Both the position numbers and the translations under genes were made by a program. Of a stretch of DNA of 64,000 nucleotides, positions 32,557 through 43,007 are shown piece by piece (position 1 is the stretch's first letter; each line of letters opens with the position of its first letter). The notes beneath the pieces were generated by a model. It saw only the letters and a list, made by a program, of their open reading frames with translations. It was not told the origin of the DNA and made no database searches. Source of the DNA: an uncultured Prevotellaceae bacterium (GTDB lineage Bacteria; Bacteroidota; Bacteroidia; Bacteroidales; Muribaculaceae); NCBI GenBank assembly GCA_900317835.1, contig ONIL01000001.1, forward strand, positions 1 to 64,000, read 5' to 3'.

Positions 32557-35001
32557 TTACAGCTCCAGGGCGTCTTTTACTTTCTCAGGTAACAAGGCGA
32601 GGTCAAGCACTTCCTTAATGGTGTTGACGTAGTGGAACGTCAAGCCCTTGAGGTACATCTCGTTGATCTCCTCGATATCCTTGCGGTTGTCCTTGCACAG
32701 GATGATGTCCTTGATGCCGGCGCGCTTGGCAGCAAGGATTTTTTCCTTAATGCCACCCACGGGCAACACCTTGCCACGCAGTGTGATTTCGCCAGTCATG
32801 GCCAAGTGGTCCTTCACCTTGCGTTGTGTGAACGATGAGGCAAGCGATGTCACCATTGTCACACCGGCCGACGGGCCGTCCTTGGGGATTGCACCCTCGG
32901 GCACATGAATATGGACATTGTACTTGTCAAACAAATCAGGATCGATATTGAACAAGGTGCAGTGAGATTTCAGGTATTGCAGTGCAATGACCGCCGATTC
33001 CTTCATCACGTCACCCAAGTTGCCTGTGAGGGTCAATTTCTCGCCTTTGCCACGGGCTAGCGATGACTCCACAAACAGGATTTCGCCTCCCACAGCAGTC
33101 CATGCTAAACCGGTCACCACACCAGCAAACTCATTGCCCTCGTACTTGTCACGGCTGTAGTCAGGGGCTCCCAGATATTCTTTCAAATCTTCGACTTTGA
33201 CGCTCGTCGGGTAAGGGTCACCGCTTGCTTTGTGGCGTGCGACACGACGCAGCACCGTGGCAATCTTCTTCTCGAGCTGGCGCACGCCCGACTCACGGGT
33301 GTAATCCTCGATGATTTTGAGTATCACCTGTTTGCCAAATTTGATTTCATTTTTCTTGAAGCCGTTCTCCTCCAGCTCCTTAGGTATAAGGTGCCGCTTG
33401 GCGATCTCGAGTTTTTCCTCCGAGATATATCCATTAATCTCGATCACCTCCATGCGGTCGAGCAGGGGACGGCTCACGGTCGCCAGACTATTGGCTGTCG
33501 CGATGAACAGGATTCTGGACAGGTCATAGTCCACATCCAGATAATTATCGTGGAAATGGCCATTCTGTTCAGGGTCAAGTACTTCGAGCAAAGCCGATGC
33601 AGGGTCGCCTTTGAAATCTTGTCCCACCTTATCAATCTCGTCAAGCACGATAACGGGGTTGTTGCTGCCGCACTTGGCGAGGGCCGAGATGATTCGTCCA
33701 GGCATGGCGCCGATATAGGTGCGGCGATGACCGCGTATTTCGGCTTCATCATGCAGACCGCCCAACGAGATGCGTGCATACTCGCGATGAAGGGCGTCGG
33801 CAATCGATTTGCCCAGCGAGGTCTTGCCCACTCCAGGAGGACCATACAGGCATAGGATAGGCGATTTGAGATCGCCACGCAGCTTCAGCACCGACAGATG
33901 TTCCAGAATGCGGTCTTTGACCTTCTCTAGACCGTAATGATCATCGTTAAGCTTCTGTTCCACCTTCTTGAGGTCAAAATTATCCTCGGTGTAGGTGTCC
34001 CACGGCAGATTGAGCATGTTGTCAAGATAGGCATACTCTACTGAATAGTCTGGAGTCTGAGGATTGAGACGCTCCAGTTTGCGCAGTTCCTTTTCAAAAT
34101 GTTTCTGGACATTATCGTTCCACTTCATTTTGCTGGCGCGCTCTTGCAATTCTTCGATGTCATCAACATCAGTTCCCAGTTCTTCTTGAATGGTCCTGAT
34201 CTGTTGCTGCAAGAAATGTTCACGCTGCTGTTGGGACAAATCCTCACGGGTGCGTGACTGGATGTTGGCCTTGATTTCTACGAGTTGTTCCTCTCTAGTC
34301 AGCATGGAGTAGAGCAGATAACCGCGTTTCTTGATATCACGCTCCTCAAGCATGTGCTGTTTCTGATCCGAGTCAAAGGCGATGTTTGTAGCAAGGAAGT
34401 TCATCAGATACATGGGATTGTCGATGTTCTTCATTGCAAATGCCAGGTCACGACCATTTTGTCCCATATTGCGCAACATGCGCAGAGTCACCTCGACAAT
34501 AGATTGCATCAGTACCTCAAACTCCTTGTCTCCTGCCAGTGGCTGTCGCTCTTCAACCAGTGTGACTGAGCCACGCAGATAGGGCTGTATCTGGGAAATG
34601 TGTTCAAGTTGGCACATCGAGCGGCCTTGCAGGATGACATTTGTCGATCCATCAGGCAGTTCCAGCACCTTGACAATGCTTGCGATGGTTCCAAACCGGT
34701 ACATGTCGCGTTCGGTCGGATCATCGACATGACTGTCATATTGGCAGATGACGGCAATCGAGCTGTGGCTCTCTTCAGCATCTTTGATCAGTTTCATTGA
34801 CTTGTCCCGACCCACCGAGACCGGCATGGTCATCGAGGGGAACAGCACCATGTTGCGCAAGGGCAGGATAGGTATGTCATCGGCTTTATTGTCATGAATA
34901 TCAGCGCTGTCACTCACTTCATGAATCTCAGTGATGATGGGAACGACGCGTGCACCGTTGTCGCTCATCTCACTATCTATATTGTCTAGAAAATCAAACA
35001 T
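32557..35001 (-). CDS. lon: ATP-dependent protease Lon
   Basis: Hexameric AAA+ serine protease for misfolded and regulatory proteins. From the ATG at 35001 it has 814 residues. The N-terminal substrate domain (about 40-235, starting [14 protein letters not shown]) and a coiled-coil stretch precede the AAA+ module: Walker [10 protein letters not shown], Walker [10 protein letters not shown]. The protease domain has the catalytic Ser in [11 protein letters not shown] and the Lys about 43 residues further on. An alternative ATG at 35031 adds ten residues. The promoter is at 35052-35059. No operon partner. Confidence 0.94.
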   Translation of the reverse strand: MFDFLDNIDSEMSDNGARVVPIITEIHEVSDSADIHDNKADDIPILPLRNMVLFPSMTMPVSVGRDKSMKLIKDAEESHSSIAVICQYDSHVDDPTERDMYRFGTIASIVKVLELPDGSTNVILQGRSMCQLEHISQIQPYLRGSVTLVEERQPLAGDKEFEVLMQSIVEVTLRMLRNMGQNGRDLAFAMKNIDNPMYLMNFLATNIAFDSDQKQHMLEERDIKKRGYLLYSMLTREEQLVEIKANIQSRTREDLSQQQREHFLQQQIRTIQEELGTDVDDIEELQERASKMKWNDNVQKHFEKELRKLERLNPQTPDYSVEYAYLDNMLNLPWDTYTEDNFDLKKVEQKLNDDHYGLEKVKDRILEHLSVLKLRGDLKSPILCLYGPPGVGKTSLGKSIADALHREYARISLGGLHDEAEIRGHRRTYIGAMPGRIISALAKCGSNNPVIVLDEIDKVGQDFKGDPASALLEVLDPEQNGHFHDNYLDVDYDLSRILFIATANSLATVSRPLLDRMEVIEINGYISEEKLEIAKRHLIPKELEENGFKKNEIKFGKQVILKIIEDYTRESGVRQLEKKIATVLRRVARHKASGDPYPTSVKVEDLKEYLGAPDYSRDKYEGNEFAGVVTGLAWTAVGGEILFVESSLARGKGEKLTLTGNLGDVMKESAVIALQYLKSHCTLFNIDPDLFDKYNVHIHVPEGAIPKDGPSAGVTMVTSLASSFTQRKVKDHLAMTGEITLRGKVLPVGGIKEKILAAKRAGIKDIILCKDNRKDIEEINEMYLKGLTFHYVNTIKEVLDLALLPEKVKDALEL

Positions 35002-35051
35002 GATATTGTCTCTATAGCTGGTCTTTAGCATTATAAATGCAAATCGGGTGC

Positions 35052-35059
35052 CAAAATTA
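35052..35059 (-). promoter_or_regulatory. Promoter for lon
   Basis: The minus strand reads TAATTTTG, matching the -7 box. No separate heat-shock-type motif was recognised. Confidence 0.5.
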
Positions 35060-35118
35060 CAAAAAACCATCGAATTGGCGAGTAATGGCCGTCATCATTT
35101 ATATAAAAATAACACAAC

Positions 35119-35147
35119 AAGCGGCCCGCCATTGACACGGGCCGCTT
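35119..35147 (-). terminator. Hairpin after the amidase gene
   Basis: A perfect 10-bp stem AAGCGGCCCG / CGGGCCGCTT with a 9-base loop, about 40 bases behind the stop at 35189. Confidence 0.75.
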
Positions 35148-35188
35148 GAATGGGTTTTCAGCGACAAATCATGTCGCAATTACAATGT

Positions 35189-38100
35189 TCACTTGATGAC
35201 CTTTACACTCTGGGTCGAGCCATCGCTGTAGGTGCGGACGATAATGTTGACACCTTGTATCGGCTGCTTGTACTCGATACCACGGATGTCGTAATAGCGT
35301 TCGCTCACCACGGTCTTGGCCACGTCGGTCTCATTGACAGCAGTGGGAATGTGAATTCCTGCGAACTCGCCACATGCGGGAGTGGTGTGGATATTCTCAC
35401 TGGTGGGCAATGAATAGATACCGATGTTGCCACCTGCACAAACCAGGTTGCCGGCATAGTCAAATGCCATCTGGAAGATGGAACCGGCGCTATTGCGGGC
35501 ATCGGCCCTGAATGAATACTTCGGCGAGATGGCCGGAGTGGTGCCTTCCCATGATAGGTCGAAGAACTGCAAGATTCCACTGCCATCGTTAATAACGAGC
35601 ATGTCGCATGCGTCATTAACGGCAAATCCTGCGCGATCACTGCCATTGAGCATGTCGTTATAGGGTGCGCGACCCGAGTTGAAGGTCACATTGCCGTCAT
35701 TGTCAACAAACATGAGTGAGGGCACGCCAGCATCATTGTTGCCTGCGCTGCGGTACTGGGCTACCCAGACACCGCGGCCCCCTACATCGGCAATGACGTT
35801 ACCGTTGGTGTTGAGCTGCCATGCGCCGATGTCAAAGTATTGGCTGGGTGCTGTGGCCCAAGTATCAACCACACTGCCATCAGGCTGGCCGATGTTGTAA
35901 ACGCCCACACCGTTGCCGAAGTCCTCAAGATAAACATACAGTTTGGTGTCGGCGCCACTGCCGCCAACGGCAACACCTGGTGTTGATGAACCTACGTTCT
36001 CGCCATTGTTGGTAATCAAGCCGCTGCCGGCGCGAGTGCCGATGAAGAATTCGGTCCAAGTGCCTTCAATATCCTCGGGATCAGCAATATAAACGCCCGA
36101 TGTGCCATCACCCCAATCGGGAACATAGAGTTTGCCCTGGGTGTCGATGCCCATGCGGTAGTTACTGCTCCACGAATGGCCTCCACGGTACAAATCGTCG
36201 GTCACGCGCTGACCCATCGGGTCGCAGACGTAAACGCCATTGTTCGGGCTAGAACCAGCCGGGCGGTTACCAGCATAGATGGTGCCCATCCTGGGGCTGC
36301 ATGGAGACTTGTCGACGGCTACAAACAATTGACCGGAATAAGTCTCAACGAGCGGGTTAATGCGCTGGATGGTAGTGATGTTCTCTCCCTCGAGCGTTAC
36401 TGACCAAGTCATCTCTTCACTAGACATCGCTAACAGTGTCGCATAGTCGAGTTCGATACTGTTCTCGCCCTTCTTCACGTCGGGAACCTCAATAGTTCCT
36501 ACCTCGTTACCCTCGTTGTCATAGAAGGTGATATAGGCATACAGGGCATCGTCATTGGCATTGAACATGAAGTTGTACACGCCATTCAGGTCGGTAGCTG
36601 CAAGACCGTAGGCGTAAATGCCCGGAACAGCAGGCTGAGCATTGGCCAGTGCCGACCACTTGGTGATCTTGTTGTCCTGCATCAAGTAGAGGAAAATGTC
36701 CTGATTCTTGACCGCCGCACCAGTTGACATGAATTGACAAGCCATCGGGTCAAGGTCGGTATTGGTCGTAGCAACCAGGGCTGCCTGGTCAAGGCCTGCC
36801 GTGATGTCATACAGCTTGATGCCACCCACAGCGGTCTCTTCCATATAAGGCGTTAACATATACTGGTGCTGAGCATACTTGAAGAATGACACGCCTACTG
36901 CAGCAGCGTCATCCTCATCACTCTCAAAGCGGCCGACAACCTCGCTGTCAACGCCATTGCTCTTGGCTGTGGCTACCTCAAACGGCAAAATCTTGTCTCC
37001 GTCGAGAACGACATGGTCATCGTTGCGGGGCGAGATGGTCAAGACAGGCTCTCCAATCTTGGGTAAGGTGAAGTTACTGCTGGCACTGATGGTCTTTTCA
37101 GTATAGGTGGTGCTGGCAATCTGATTGTTGGCGATGGCCAACTTGAGGAACCTCATGCCACCGACGGTGCTAGAGGCGTTGGTTCCGATAATCGTTACCA
37201 CGCAGTCGTCTGAAGCACCGTTAATAGCCAGTGCCTGCGGACGATAGCGGTAGAAGTTGGCTGAACTCATTGAGGTTACCCATTCAACGGGGTCACTGTC
37301 AAAGTCAGCCCACTTGAACAAGCGCAATGTGCCACGCTGGAAACCTGCATCAACATAGTCGTTACCAAACTGCGTCTGAACGCTGTTGATGCCGACGAGT
37401 TGATCATCGGCAGTGAAGCAAATGTCGTTCAAGCGGCTATAGAAACCGGCATTATTCGGCTCGGATTCTGCAATGCCATTGATGCTCAATTCCTTAATGA
37501 TTACCTTTTCGACATTGTTGATCAAGTAAACATGCGGAGTGCCATCCTCGGCATTGGTCAGAACGACGGTAGTATCACCGCGAACGAGCATCCTCTTGAT
37601 AACGCCATCGAGGTCATATTCGGTGCCTTCGTCACGGGTCAAACTCAGTTTCTCGGGTGCGCTGACATAGGCGGGAAGCTCGGGCTCAGGATAGTTCTGA
37701 TAGAGGTCCTCGGGGATTACATAATCCTCTTTCTCGAGCATCGGAACAGCGTATGTGGTCTTGTTCGCCTCAACTACGATGTCGCCAGAGGCTTTACTGA
37801 TCAGTTCCTGCCACTGGGAATCCACCGTAGCGGCAGTGTACTCGCCCAAAGGCTTGTATCCCTCGGCCTCGACACTAATGGTGTAGGAGCCTGGTTCGAG
37901 GTCTTCAAACACAAACACACCATTCTTCAGGGTATCGGTCTGGTAGGTGGCTACTGCGTTTCCGTTTTTGTACAGAGTGACTAAGGCTTCATCGATGGGC
38001 GCCCACTGGTCCACAGAACCTGCATTGTAGTTGTACAGGTTGTGGATAAGGTGGTTGTGCATGTCCTTAACCGTACCCATAATGTAACCGGTGCTCTCGG

Positions 38101-38926
38101 GATTGAGGCCGAAGTACTCACCGATACCGCGTGCGATGCGGATACCCTCCTGGTGGCAATAGTCCTTGTTCAAGGCACGATGACGCGCGGGTTGATAGGT
38201 ATGGAAGTAGCCTTCAATCAGGAAGCCGGGCACGCCATGTTTGAGCACGCCCAGGTAGCCTGTATAGGCAATGCCGGTATTGGGGTCAACGCGAGTTGAT
38301 GAACTGCCGTAGAAGTCAATGTCACCGCGGATGTTGGGGTTAGACGGACTGTAGTAGTTCATCACATCAATCTCGTTGGTGTAGAATAATGGCCAGCAAG
38401 CTTGCGCCATGTCGCGGCTTCCTGGAGCATAGTCTCCTCCAGTGCCGTCGTTGCCACGATAGAGTATCAACGGATAGTTGGTCGAGGTGCCGTCGGTTGA
38501 GGCGTTGGAATGGTGAGACAAAAACATATCATAGTTTCCCACCTCAACCTCTTCACAAATCTCAGATAAAGGTCTGTTATAGATTTCAGCGTCGGGGGCA
38601 CCGCTAACGTAAGGATAAGGGCCATTGAACCACCTCGACATGGTAATGTTTTCGGCCTTCACACCCATCTTGATGAGTGTGGCCCGTGTCTGGATTGATT
38701 TCCACAGGTTAGTGTTTGATTCGTAGAAACCGTTGGTGTCGGGACGTCCTGTCTCGGGGAGCATAGGGTAGGGGATTGTTGCCATCGGGCGGTCATTAGG
38801 TCCCCAGCTGCCATGGCCGGGATTCAGGTAGATGCGCACCTCGTCGGCTGTCTTGGCCTGCATGATGCCGGCTGCCATGATGGCGGCTACAGCAAGTAAT
38901 AATATCTTTTTCATAGCGGTCATCAT
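35189..38926 (-). CDS. Secreted amidase-like surface protein with propeller-like region and T9SS-like tail
   Basis: Large exported protein, 1245 residues. After a signal peptide (to about 24) comes an amidase_3-like domain (about 28-275). The four expected zinc and catalytic residues are present: His38 in NPGHG, Glu69 in YESN, His138 or 139 in LSHHSN, and Glu238 in LIEGYF. A carboxypeptidase-regulatory-like domain follows (about 293-375), then a long beta-rich region of probable propeller repeats (about 440-1180). The tail, with YYDIRGIEY and VRTYSDGSTQSVKVIK, resembles a Por/type IX secretion sorting domain. The ATG at 38926 overlaps the stop of the TolB-like gene (ATGA); an ATG at 38914 is the alternative. 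It probably cleaves peptidoglycan stem peptides outside the cell. Confidence 0.8.
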   Translation of the reverse strand: MMTAMKKILLLAVAAIMAAGIMQAKTADEVRIYLNPGHGSWGPNDRPMATIPYPMLPETGRPDTNGFYESNTNLWKSIQTRATLIKMGVKAENITMSRWFNGPYPYVSGAPDAEIYNRPLSEICEEVEVGNYDMFLSHHSNASTDGTSTNYPLILYRGNDGTGGDYAPGSRDMAQACWPLFYTNEIDVMNYYSPSNPNIRGDIDFYGSSSTRVDPNTGIAYTGYLGVLKHGVPGFLIEGYFHTYQPARHRALNKDYCHQEGIRIARGIGEYFGLNPESTGYIMGTVKDMHNHLIHNLYNYNAGSVDQWAPIDEALVTLYKNGNAVATYQTDTLKNGVFVFEDLEPGSYTISVEAEGYKPLGEYTAATVDSQWQELISKASGDIVVEANKTTYAVPMLEKEDYVIPEDLYQNYPEPELPAYVSAPEKLSLTRDEGTEYDLDGVIKRMLVRGDTTVVLTNAEDGTPHVYLINNVEKVIIKELSINGIAESEPNNAGFYSRLNDICFTADDQLVGINSVQTQFGNDYVDAGFQRGTLRLFKWADFDSDPVEWVTSMSSANFYRYRPQALAINGASDDCVVTIIGTNASSTVGGMRFLKLAIANNQIASTTYTEKTISASSNFTLPKIGEPVLTISPRNDDHVVLDGDKILPFEVATAKSNGVDSEVVGRFESDEDDAAAVGVSFFKYAQHQYMLTPYMEETAVGGIKLYDITAGLDQAALVATTNTDLDPMACQFMSTGAAVKNQDIFLYLMQDNKITKWSALANAQPAVPGIYAYGLAATDLNGVYNFMFNANDDALYAYITFYDNEGNEVGTIEVPDVKKGENSIELDYATLLAMSSEEMTWSVTLEGENITTIQRINPLVETYSGQLFVAVDKSPCSPRMGTIYAGNRPAGSSPNNGVYVCDPMGQRVTDDLYRGGHSWSSNYRMGIDTQGKLYVPDWGDGTSGVYIADPEDIEGTWTEFFIGTRAGSGLITNNGENVGSSTPGVAVGGSGADTKLYVYLEDFGNGVGVYNIGQPDGSVVDTWATAPSQYFDIGAWQLNTNGNVIADVGGRGVWVAQYRSAGNNDAGVPSLMFVDNDGNVTFNSGRAPYNDMLNGSDRAGFAVNDACDMLVINDGSGILQFFDLSWEGTTPAISPKYSFRADARNSAGSIFQMAFDYAGNLVCAGGNIGIYSLPTSENIHTTPACGEFAGIHIPTAVNETDVAKTVVSERYYDIRGIEYKQPIQGVNIIVRTYSDGSTQSVKVIK

Positions 38927-39819
38927 TTGGATACATTAATAATATATGCCTCGCCTTGTGGAGTGCTGAAAACAATCTTTCCGGAAGTGGCATGGGGATA
39001 CATGGCGATAGTGGAATCGTCGGTCAGTACTTGGATAGTACCGTCAAGAGTGGCAGCAACGATGGTCGAAGCATATACATACTCGCCATCGTCCTTGTCC
39101 ATCATACCCACGATGGTATTGTTGTCATACCATACGGGAGCGCGCATCTGGCCCACCTTGTGGACATCGCTGCCGTCAAGGTTGCAGACGTATGTGCCAT
39201 GGGCAGCCTGGTAGTAGAGCACACGTGTGCCGTCGGGCGATAATGAGGCCCACATGTAACTGAACTGGTTGCCGTTAGGCGACAGGTTGCGGGTCTTGCC
39301 ATTAATGGTAATCATTAATTGCCCTTTGTTGATTGACAGAACGGGCACTTTTCTTGTCTTGGCAGAGCCTATCGCCTTGCTGCTGTACTTTCCCTTGTTG
39401 ACGGCACCAGCACTGGTGGCATCAACATTATAGCCCTGCAAATCGCGGGTGGGTTTTACCAGCAACTGGCTACTGCCGGTTGACAGATTCATACACTTGA
39501 GAGAGGATAGCCTCAAGTGCTTATCGTTGAACGAGTTCTCGCGAAAAACGACCGTTTGGCCGTCGGGCGAGATCTTCACATTGTGACCAGCACCCATTGC
39601 GGTGCTCAGCACTTGGCTCTGATGAGTCGTCAAGTCGAGTTTGGTGAGTCCTTGGTTGGTCGCACTGGTAAGCAGCAAGTAATCCCCTTGAGGACTAATC
39701 GCCGCTACAGCGGCCTGTTCAGGCAGATTGACCTTGTTGATTGAGGTCACATTCAGTACCTGGCCCATCGCACTCATCGAGAGACCTAACGCTAGAGCGA
39801 AAAGAACTTTTCTCATCAT
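38923..39819 (-). CDS. Exported TolB-like beta-propeller protein
   Basis: Exported protein of 298 residues with a signal peptide ending SMSAMGQ. The body consists of repeated WD40/PD40-like blades, for example ISPQGDYLLLTSATNQGLTK, ISPDGQTVVFRE and LSPDGTRVLYY, typical of TolB-like propellers. Start ATG 39819 (or 39816) opens the signal peptide; an upstream in-frame codon gives a poor leader. Its stop overlaps the amidase start, so the two are translationally coupled and likely work together in the envelope. The precise role is unknown. Confidence 0.78.
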   Translation of the reverse strand: MMRKVLFALALGLSMSAMGQVLNVTSINKVNLPEQAAVAAISPQGDYLLLTSATNQGLTKLDLTTHQSQVLSTAMGAGHNVKISPDGQTVVFRENSFNDKHLRLSSLKCMNLSTGSSQLLVKPTRDLQGYNVDATSAGAVNKGKYSSKAIGSAKTRKVPVLSINKGQLMITINGKTRNLSPNGNQFSYMWASLSPDGTRVLYYQAAHGTYVCNLDGSDVHKVGQMRAPVWYDNNTIVGMMDKDDGEYVYASTIVAATLDGTIQVLTDDSTIAMYPHATSGKIVFSTPQGEAYIINVSK

Positions 39820-39907
39820 GATGGTTAATGGTTTTAAGTTAAACAAAAGTGGTCATATAATACATTATTCATATCTACTGTTTTTTCGGCCCGCTTAACT
39901 ATCGCAG

Positions 39908-39915
39908 CAAAATTA
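39908..39915 (-). promoter_or_regulatory. Probable promoter for the TolB-like/amidase operon
   Basis: The minus strand reads TAATTTTG, about 90 bases before the start codon at 39819, in an AT-rich stretch. Confidence 0.4.
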
Positions 39916-39985
39916 ATTAAAATAATTGCAAGAATCAAATAAAATTCCGCTAAAACTGTAATTCTATCAAAAAACTATAAAATAG

Positions 39986-40014
39986 CAAAAAGAGAGCGTC
40001 CACGCGACGCTCTC
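39986..40014 (-). terminator. Intrinsic terminator after prs
   Basis: A 9-bp perfect stem GAGAGCGTC / GACGCTCTC with a 5-base loop, followed on the minus strand by a T-run (forward A-run at 39986-39991). Confidence 0.85.
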
Positions 40015-40047
40015 ATCAATATAAGTATGTTATAGTTAAGTAGCGGG

Positions 40048-40983
40048 TTACTTGAACAGGAATACCGAACTGATGGATTCCTTCCTGTTCACATGCTGGA
40101 TGGTATGAGCAAACAGCTTGGCGACTGACAGCACGCGTACCTTGGGGCACTTGTCGGTATCAAAGGGGATGCTGTCACTGATGACCAACTCATTAAGGCC
40201 GCTCGCCATGACGCGTTCACTGGCGGGATCACTCATCACGGCATGAGAAATGTAGGCACGGACGCTGCGTGCGCCATTTTCTTTCATCAGGGTTGCTGCT
40301 TTGCAGATGGTGCCTGCCGTGTCCACCATGTCGTCAATCAGCACCACATCCTTATCCTTCACATCACCAATGATAGTCATGCTTTCGACCACATTGGCCT
40401 GCAAGCGCTGTTTGTGGCACAGCACGAGAGAGGTATTAAAATACTTGGCATAAGAATTGGCGCGTTTGGCTCCACCTACATCGGGAGAGGCAATGACCAT
40501 GTCCTTGAGATGAAGTGATTCGATATCAGGTACAAACATTGTTGATGCATACAAGTGATCCACGGGAATGTCAAAGAAACCTTGAATCTGATCGGCGTGC
40601 AAGTCCATGGTAATCAGGCGGTCGATGCCAGCGGCAATGAGAATATTAGCAACAAGTTTAGCAGCTATCGAGACACGAGGCTTGTCCTTGCGGTCCTGTC
40701 GAGCCCAGCCAAAGTAGGGTATCACGGCAATCACCGAATGGGCCGAAGCTCTCTTGGCGGCATCAATCATGAGCAGGAGTTCCATCAGGTTCTCGCTGCT
40801 GTTAAATGTCGATTGGATCAGATAGACTTCAGCGCCACGCACAGGTTCTTCATAACACACCTCAAACTCACCGTCAGCAAAGTGCTGGATATTGAGTTTG
40901 CCCACTTCCACTCCCAGTTCTTTAGCAATTTTCAGGGCAACATAACGAGAATTAGTGCCCGAGAAAACTTTCATTTCAGCCAT
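40048..40983 (-). CDS. prs: Ribose-phosphate pyrophosphokinase
   Basis: Makes PRPP from ribose-5-phosphate and ATP for nucleotide, histidine and tryptophan synthesis. From the ATG at 40983 it has 311 residues, normal for the family. Conserved parts are FSGTNSRYVALKIA near the start, the metal-binding MDLHADQIQGFFDIPVDH, and the PRPP-binding loop VVLIDDMVDTAGT. Longer upstream readings cross the promoter at 41011-41018 and are rejected. It is divergent from lepA. Confidence 0.94.
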   Translation of the reverse strand: MAEMKVFSGTNSRYVALKIAKELGVEVGKLNIQHFADGEFEVCYEEPVRGAEVYLIQSTFNSSENLMELLLMIDAAKRASAHSVIAVIPYFGWARQDRKDKPRVSIAAKLVANILIAAGIDRLITMDLHADQIQGFFDIPVDHLYASTMFVPDIESLHLKDMVIASPDVGGAKRANSYAKYFNTSLVLCHKQRLQANVVESMTIIGDVKDKDVVLIDDMVDTAGTICKAATLMKENGARSVRAYISHAVMSDPASERVMASGLNELVISDSIPFDTDKCPKVRVLSVAKLFAHTIQHVNRKESISSVFLFK

Positions 40984-41010
40984 AACGATGTTCAAATTAA
41001 TTTGTTTGTG

Positions 41011-41018
41011 CAAAATTA
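41011..41018 (-). promoter_or_regulatory. Promoter for prs
   Basis: The minus strand reads TAATTTTG, 27 bases before the ATG at 40983. Confidence 0.55.
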
Positions 41019-41156
41019 AGCATTTTCCATGGTATTGCCAGTATCTGCTATCAATTATTTTCTGAACTTTTGTCGCTTTCCCGTTTTTTTCAGGACAGTC
41101 TGCGTCCATCACTTGACTTTTTTGTATTGAGGGCATGAAGAATCAGCGATTTTGTG

Positions 41157-41164
41157 TAATTTTG
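41157..41164 (+). promoter_or_regulatory. Promoter for lepA
   Basis: TAATTTTG, 37 bases before the ATG at 41202. Confidence 0.5.
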
Positions 41165-41201
41165 CACTGAAAAACAAAAACGCGACATACATTATTAGAT
41201 A

Positions 41202-42989
41202 ATGAAGACAATACGCAACTTTTGCATCGTGGCACACATTGACCACGGCAAGAGCACCCTGGCCGACCGTTTGCTTGAGTACACCAACACTGTTGCTGGT
41301 AAGGACATGCAGGCCCAGGTGCTTGATGACATGGATTTGGAACGTGAGCGAGGCATCACGATCAAGAGCCATGCCATCCAGATGGATTATGTCAAGAACG
41401 GAACAAAATATACGCTCAACTTGATTGACACTCCAGGGCACGTGGACTTCTCCTACGAGGTGTCACGCTCGATTGCAGCTTGCGAGGGAGCGTTGCTGGT
41501 AGTGGATGCCACTCAGGGTGTGCAGGCGCAGACCATCTCTAACCTGTATATGGCCATTGACAACGGGCTTGAAATCATCCCTGTTATCAACAAGATTGAC
41601 ATGGACAGTGCCCACCCCGATGAGGTCGAGGACGAGATTGTGGAACTGTTGGGCTGTGACCCTGGTGACATCATCCGTTGCAGTGCCCGCACGGGTGAGG
41701 GCGTTCCCGCTATCCTCGACGCGATTGTGGACCGCATTCCTGCCCCCGATGGTGATCCCGAGGCGCCGTTGCAGGCCTTGATTTTTGACTCGGTATTCAA
41801 TTCCTTCCGCGGCATCATCGTTTATTTCAAGATATTGAATGGCTCGATTGCCAAAGGAGACTTCGTCAAATTTGTCAATACCCAGAAGGAGTATAACGTT
41901 GATGAACTGGGTGTCTTGAAACTGCGGCAGCAGCCCTGTGACCGTCTATCAACAGGCAATGTGGGCTACATCATTTCGGGTATCAAGAACTCGACCGAGG
42001 TGCGTGTGGGTGATACGATTACTCACGTGCAACGCTCATGCGAGAACGCCATCGAGGGCTTCCAGGAAGTGAAACCCATGGTGTTTGCTGGTGTTTATCC
42101 CATCGACCCTGAGGATTTCGAGAACCTGCGTGCCTCGCTGGAAAAGCTACAGCTTAACGATGCCGCATTAACCTTTACTCCCGAATCGTCGGTGGCACTG
42201 GGCTTTGGATTCCGTTGTGGCTTCCTGGGCCTGTTGCACATGGAGATTGTGCAGGAGCGCCTGAGCCGAGAGTTCAACATGGAGGTGATCACCACGGTGC
42301 CCAACGTGTCCTATAAGGTGTATGACAAGAAAGGCAACATGACCGAGGTGCATAACCCGGCCGGTTTGCCCGATATTGCTGTCATTGAGAAGATTGAGGA
42401 GCCTTACATTCGCGCGTCTATTATCACACTGAGCGAGTTCATGGGTCCAATCATTACCCTGTGCCTGTCCAAGCGCGGCGAGTTGTCCAATCAGGAATAC
42501 ATCTCAGGCAACCGCATGGAGCTGACTTTTGACATTCCGTTGGGAGAGATCGTTATTGACTTCTACGATAAACTCAAGAGCATCAGTAAGGGATATGCTT
42601 CATTTGACTATTTTATTAATGGTTACCGTGACTCAAAGCTCATCAAGCTCGATATCCTGCTCAACGGCCAGCCAGTGGATGCCCTGAGCACATTGACCCA
42701 TGTGGACAACGCCGTAACGTTAGGACGTCGCATGTGCGAGAAACTCAAGGAGTTGATTCCTCGCCAGCAGTATGACATCGCCATACAGGCTGCTATCGGC
42801 GCGAAAATCATAGCTCGCGAGACCGTGAAGCAGGTGCGCAAAGACGTGACGGCCAAGTGCTATGGTGGTGATGTGAGCCGCAAGCGCAAACTGCTCGAGA
42901 AACAGAAGGCAGGAAAGAAGCGCATGAAGCAGATTGGTACTGTCCAGGTGCCGCAAAAGGCCTTCCTCGCAGTACTCAAACTGGATTGA
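41202..42989 (+). CDS. lepA: Elongation factor 4 (LepA)
   Basis: Ribosome-associated GTPase of 595 residues that helps translation and ribosome maturation under stress. G-domain motifs are G1 [10 protein letters not shown]2 region [10 protein letters not shown]3 DTPGHVDF and G4 NKID. Domains II to V follow, and the LepA-specific C-terminal domain is recognised by [20 protein letters not shown] helicase gene with a GTG start lies 18 bases downstream and is probably co-transcribed. Confidence 0.95.
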   Translation: MKTIRNFCIVAHIDHGKSTLADRLLEYTNTVAGKDMQAQVLDDMDLERERGITIKSHAIQMDYVKNGTKYTLNLIDTPGHVDFSYEVSRSIAACEGALLVVDATQGVQAQTISNLYMAIDNGLEIIPVINKIDMDSAHPDEVEDEIVELLGCDPGDIIRCSARTGEGVPAILDAIVDRIPAPDGDPEAPLQALIFDSVFNSFRGIIVYFKILNGSIAKGDFVKFVNTQKEYNVDELGVLKLRQQPCDRLSTGNVGYIISGIKNSTEVRVGDTITHVQRSCENAIEGFQEVKPMVFAGVYPIDPEDFENLRASLEKLQLNDAALTFTPESSVALGFGFRCGFLGLLHMEIVQERLSREFNMEVITTVPNVSYKVYDKKGNMTEVHNPAGLPDIAVIEKIEEPYIRASIITLSEFMGPIITLCLSKRGELSNQEYISGNRMELTFDIPLGEIVIDFYDKLKSISKGYASFDYFINGYRDSKLIKLDILLNGQPVDALSTLTHVDNAVTLGRRMCEKLKELIPRQQYDIAIQAAIGAKIIARETVKQVRKDVTAKCYGGDVSRKRKLLEKQKAGKKRMKQIGTVQVPQKAFLAVLKLD

Positions 42990-43007
42990 TCCATCAATAG
43001 CAGAGCG

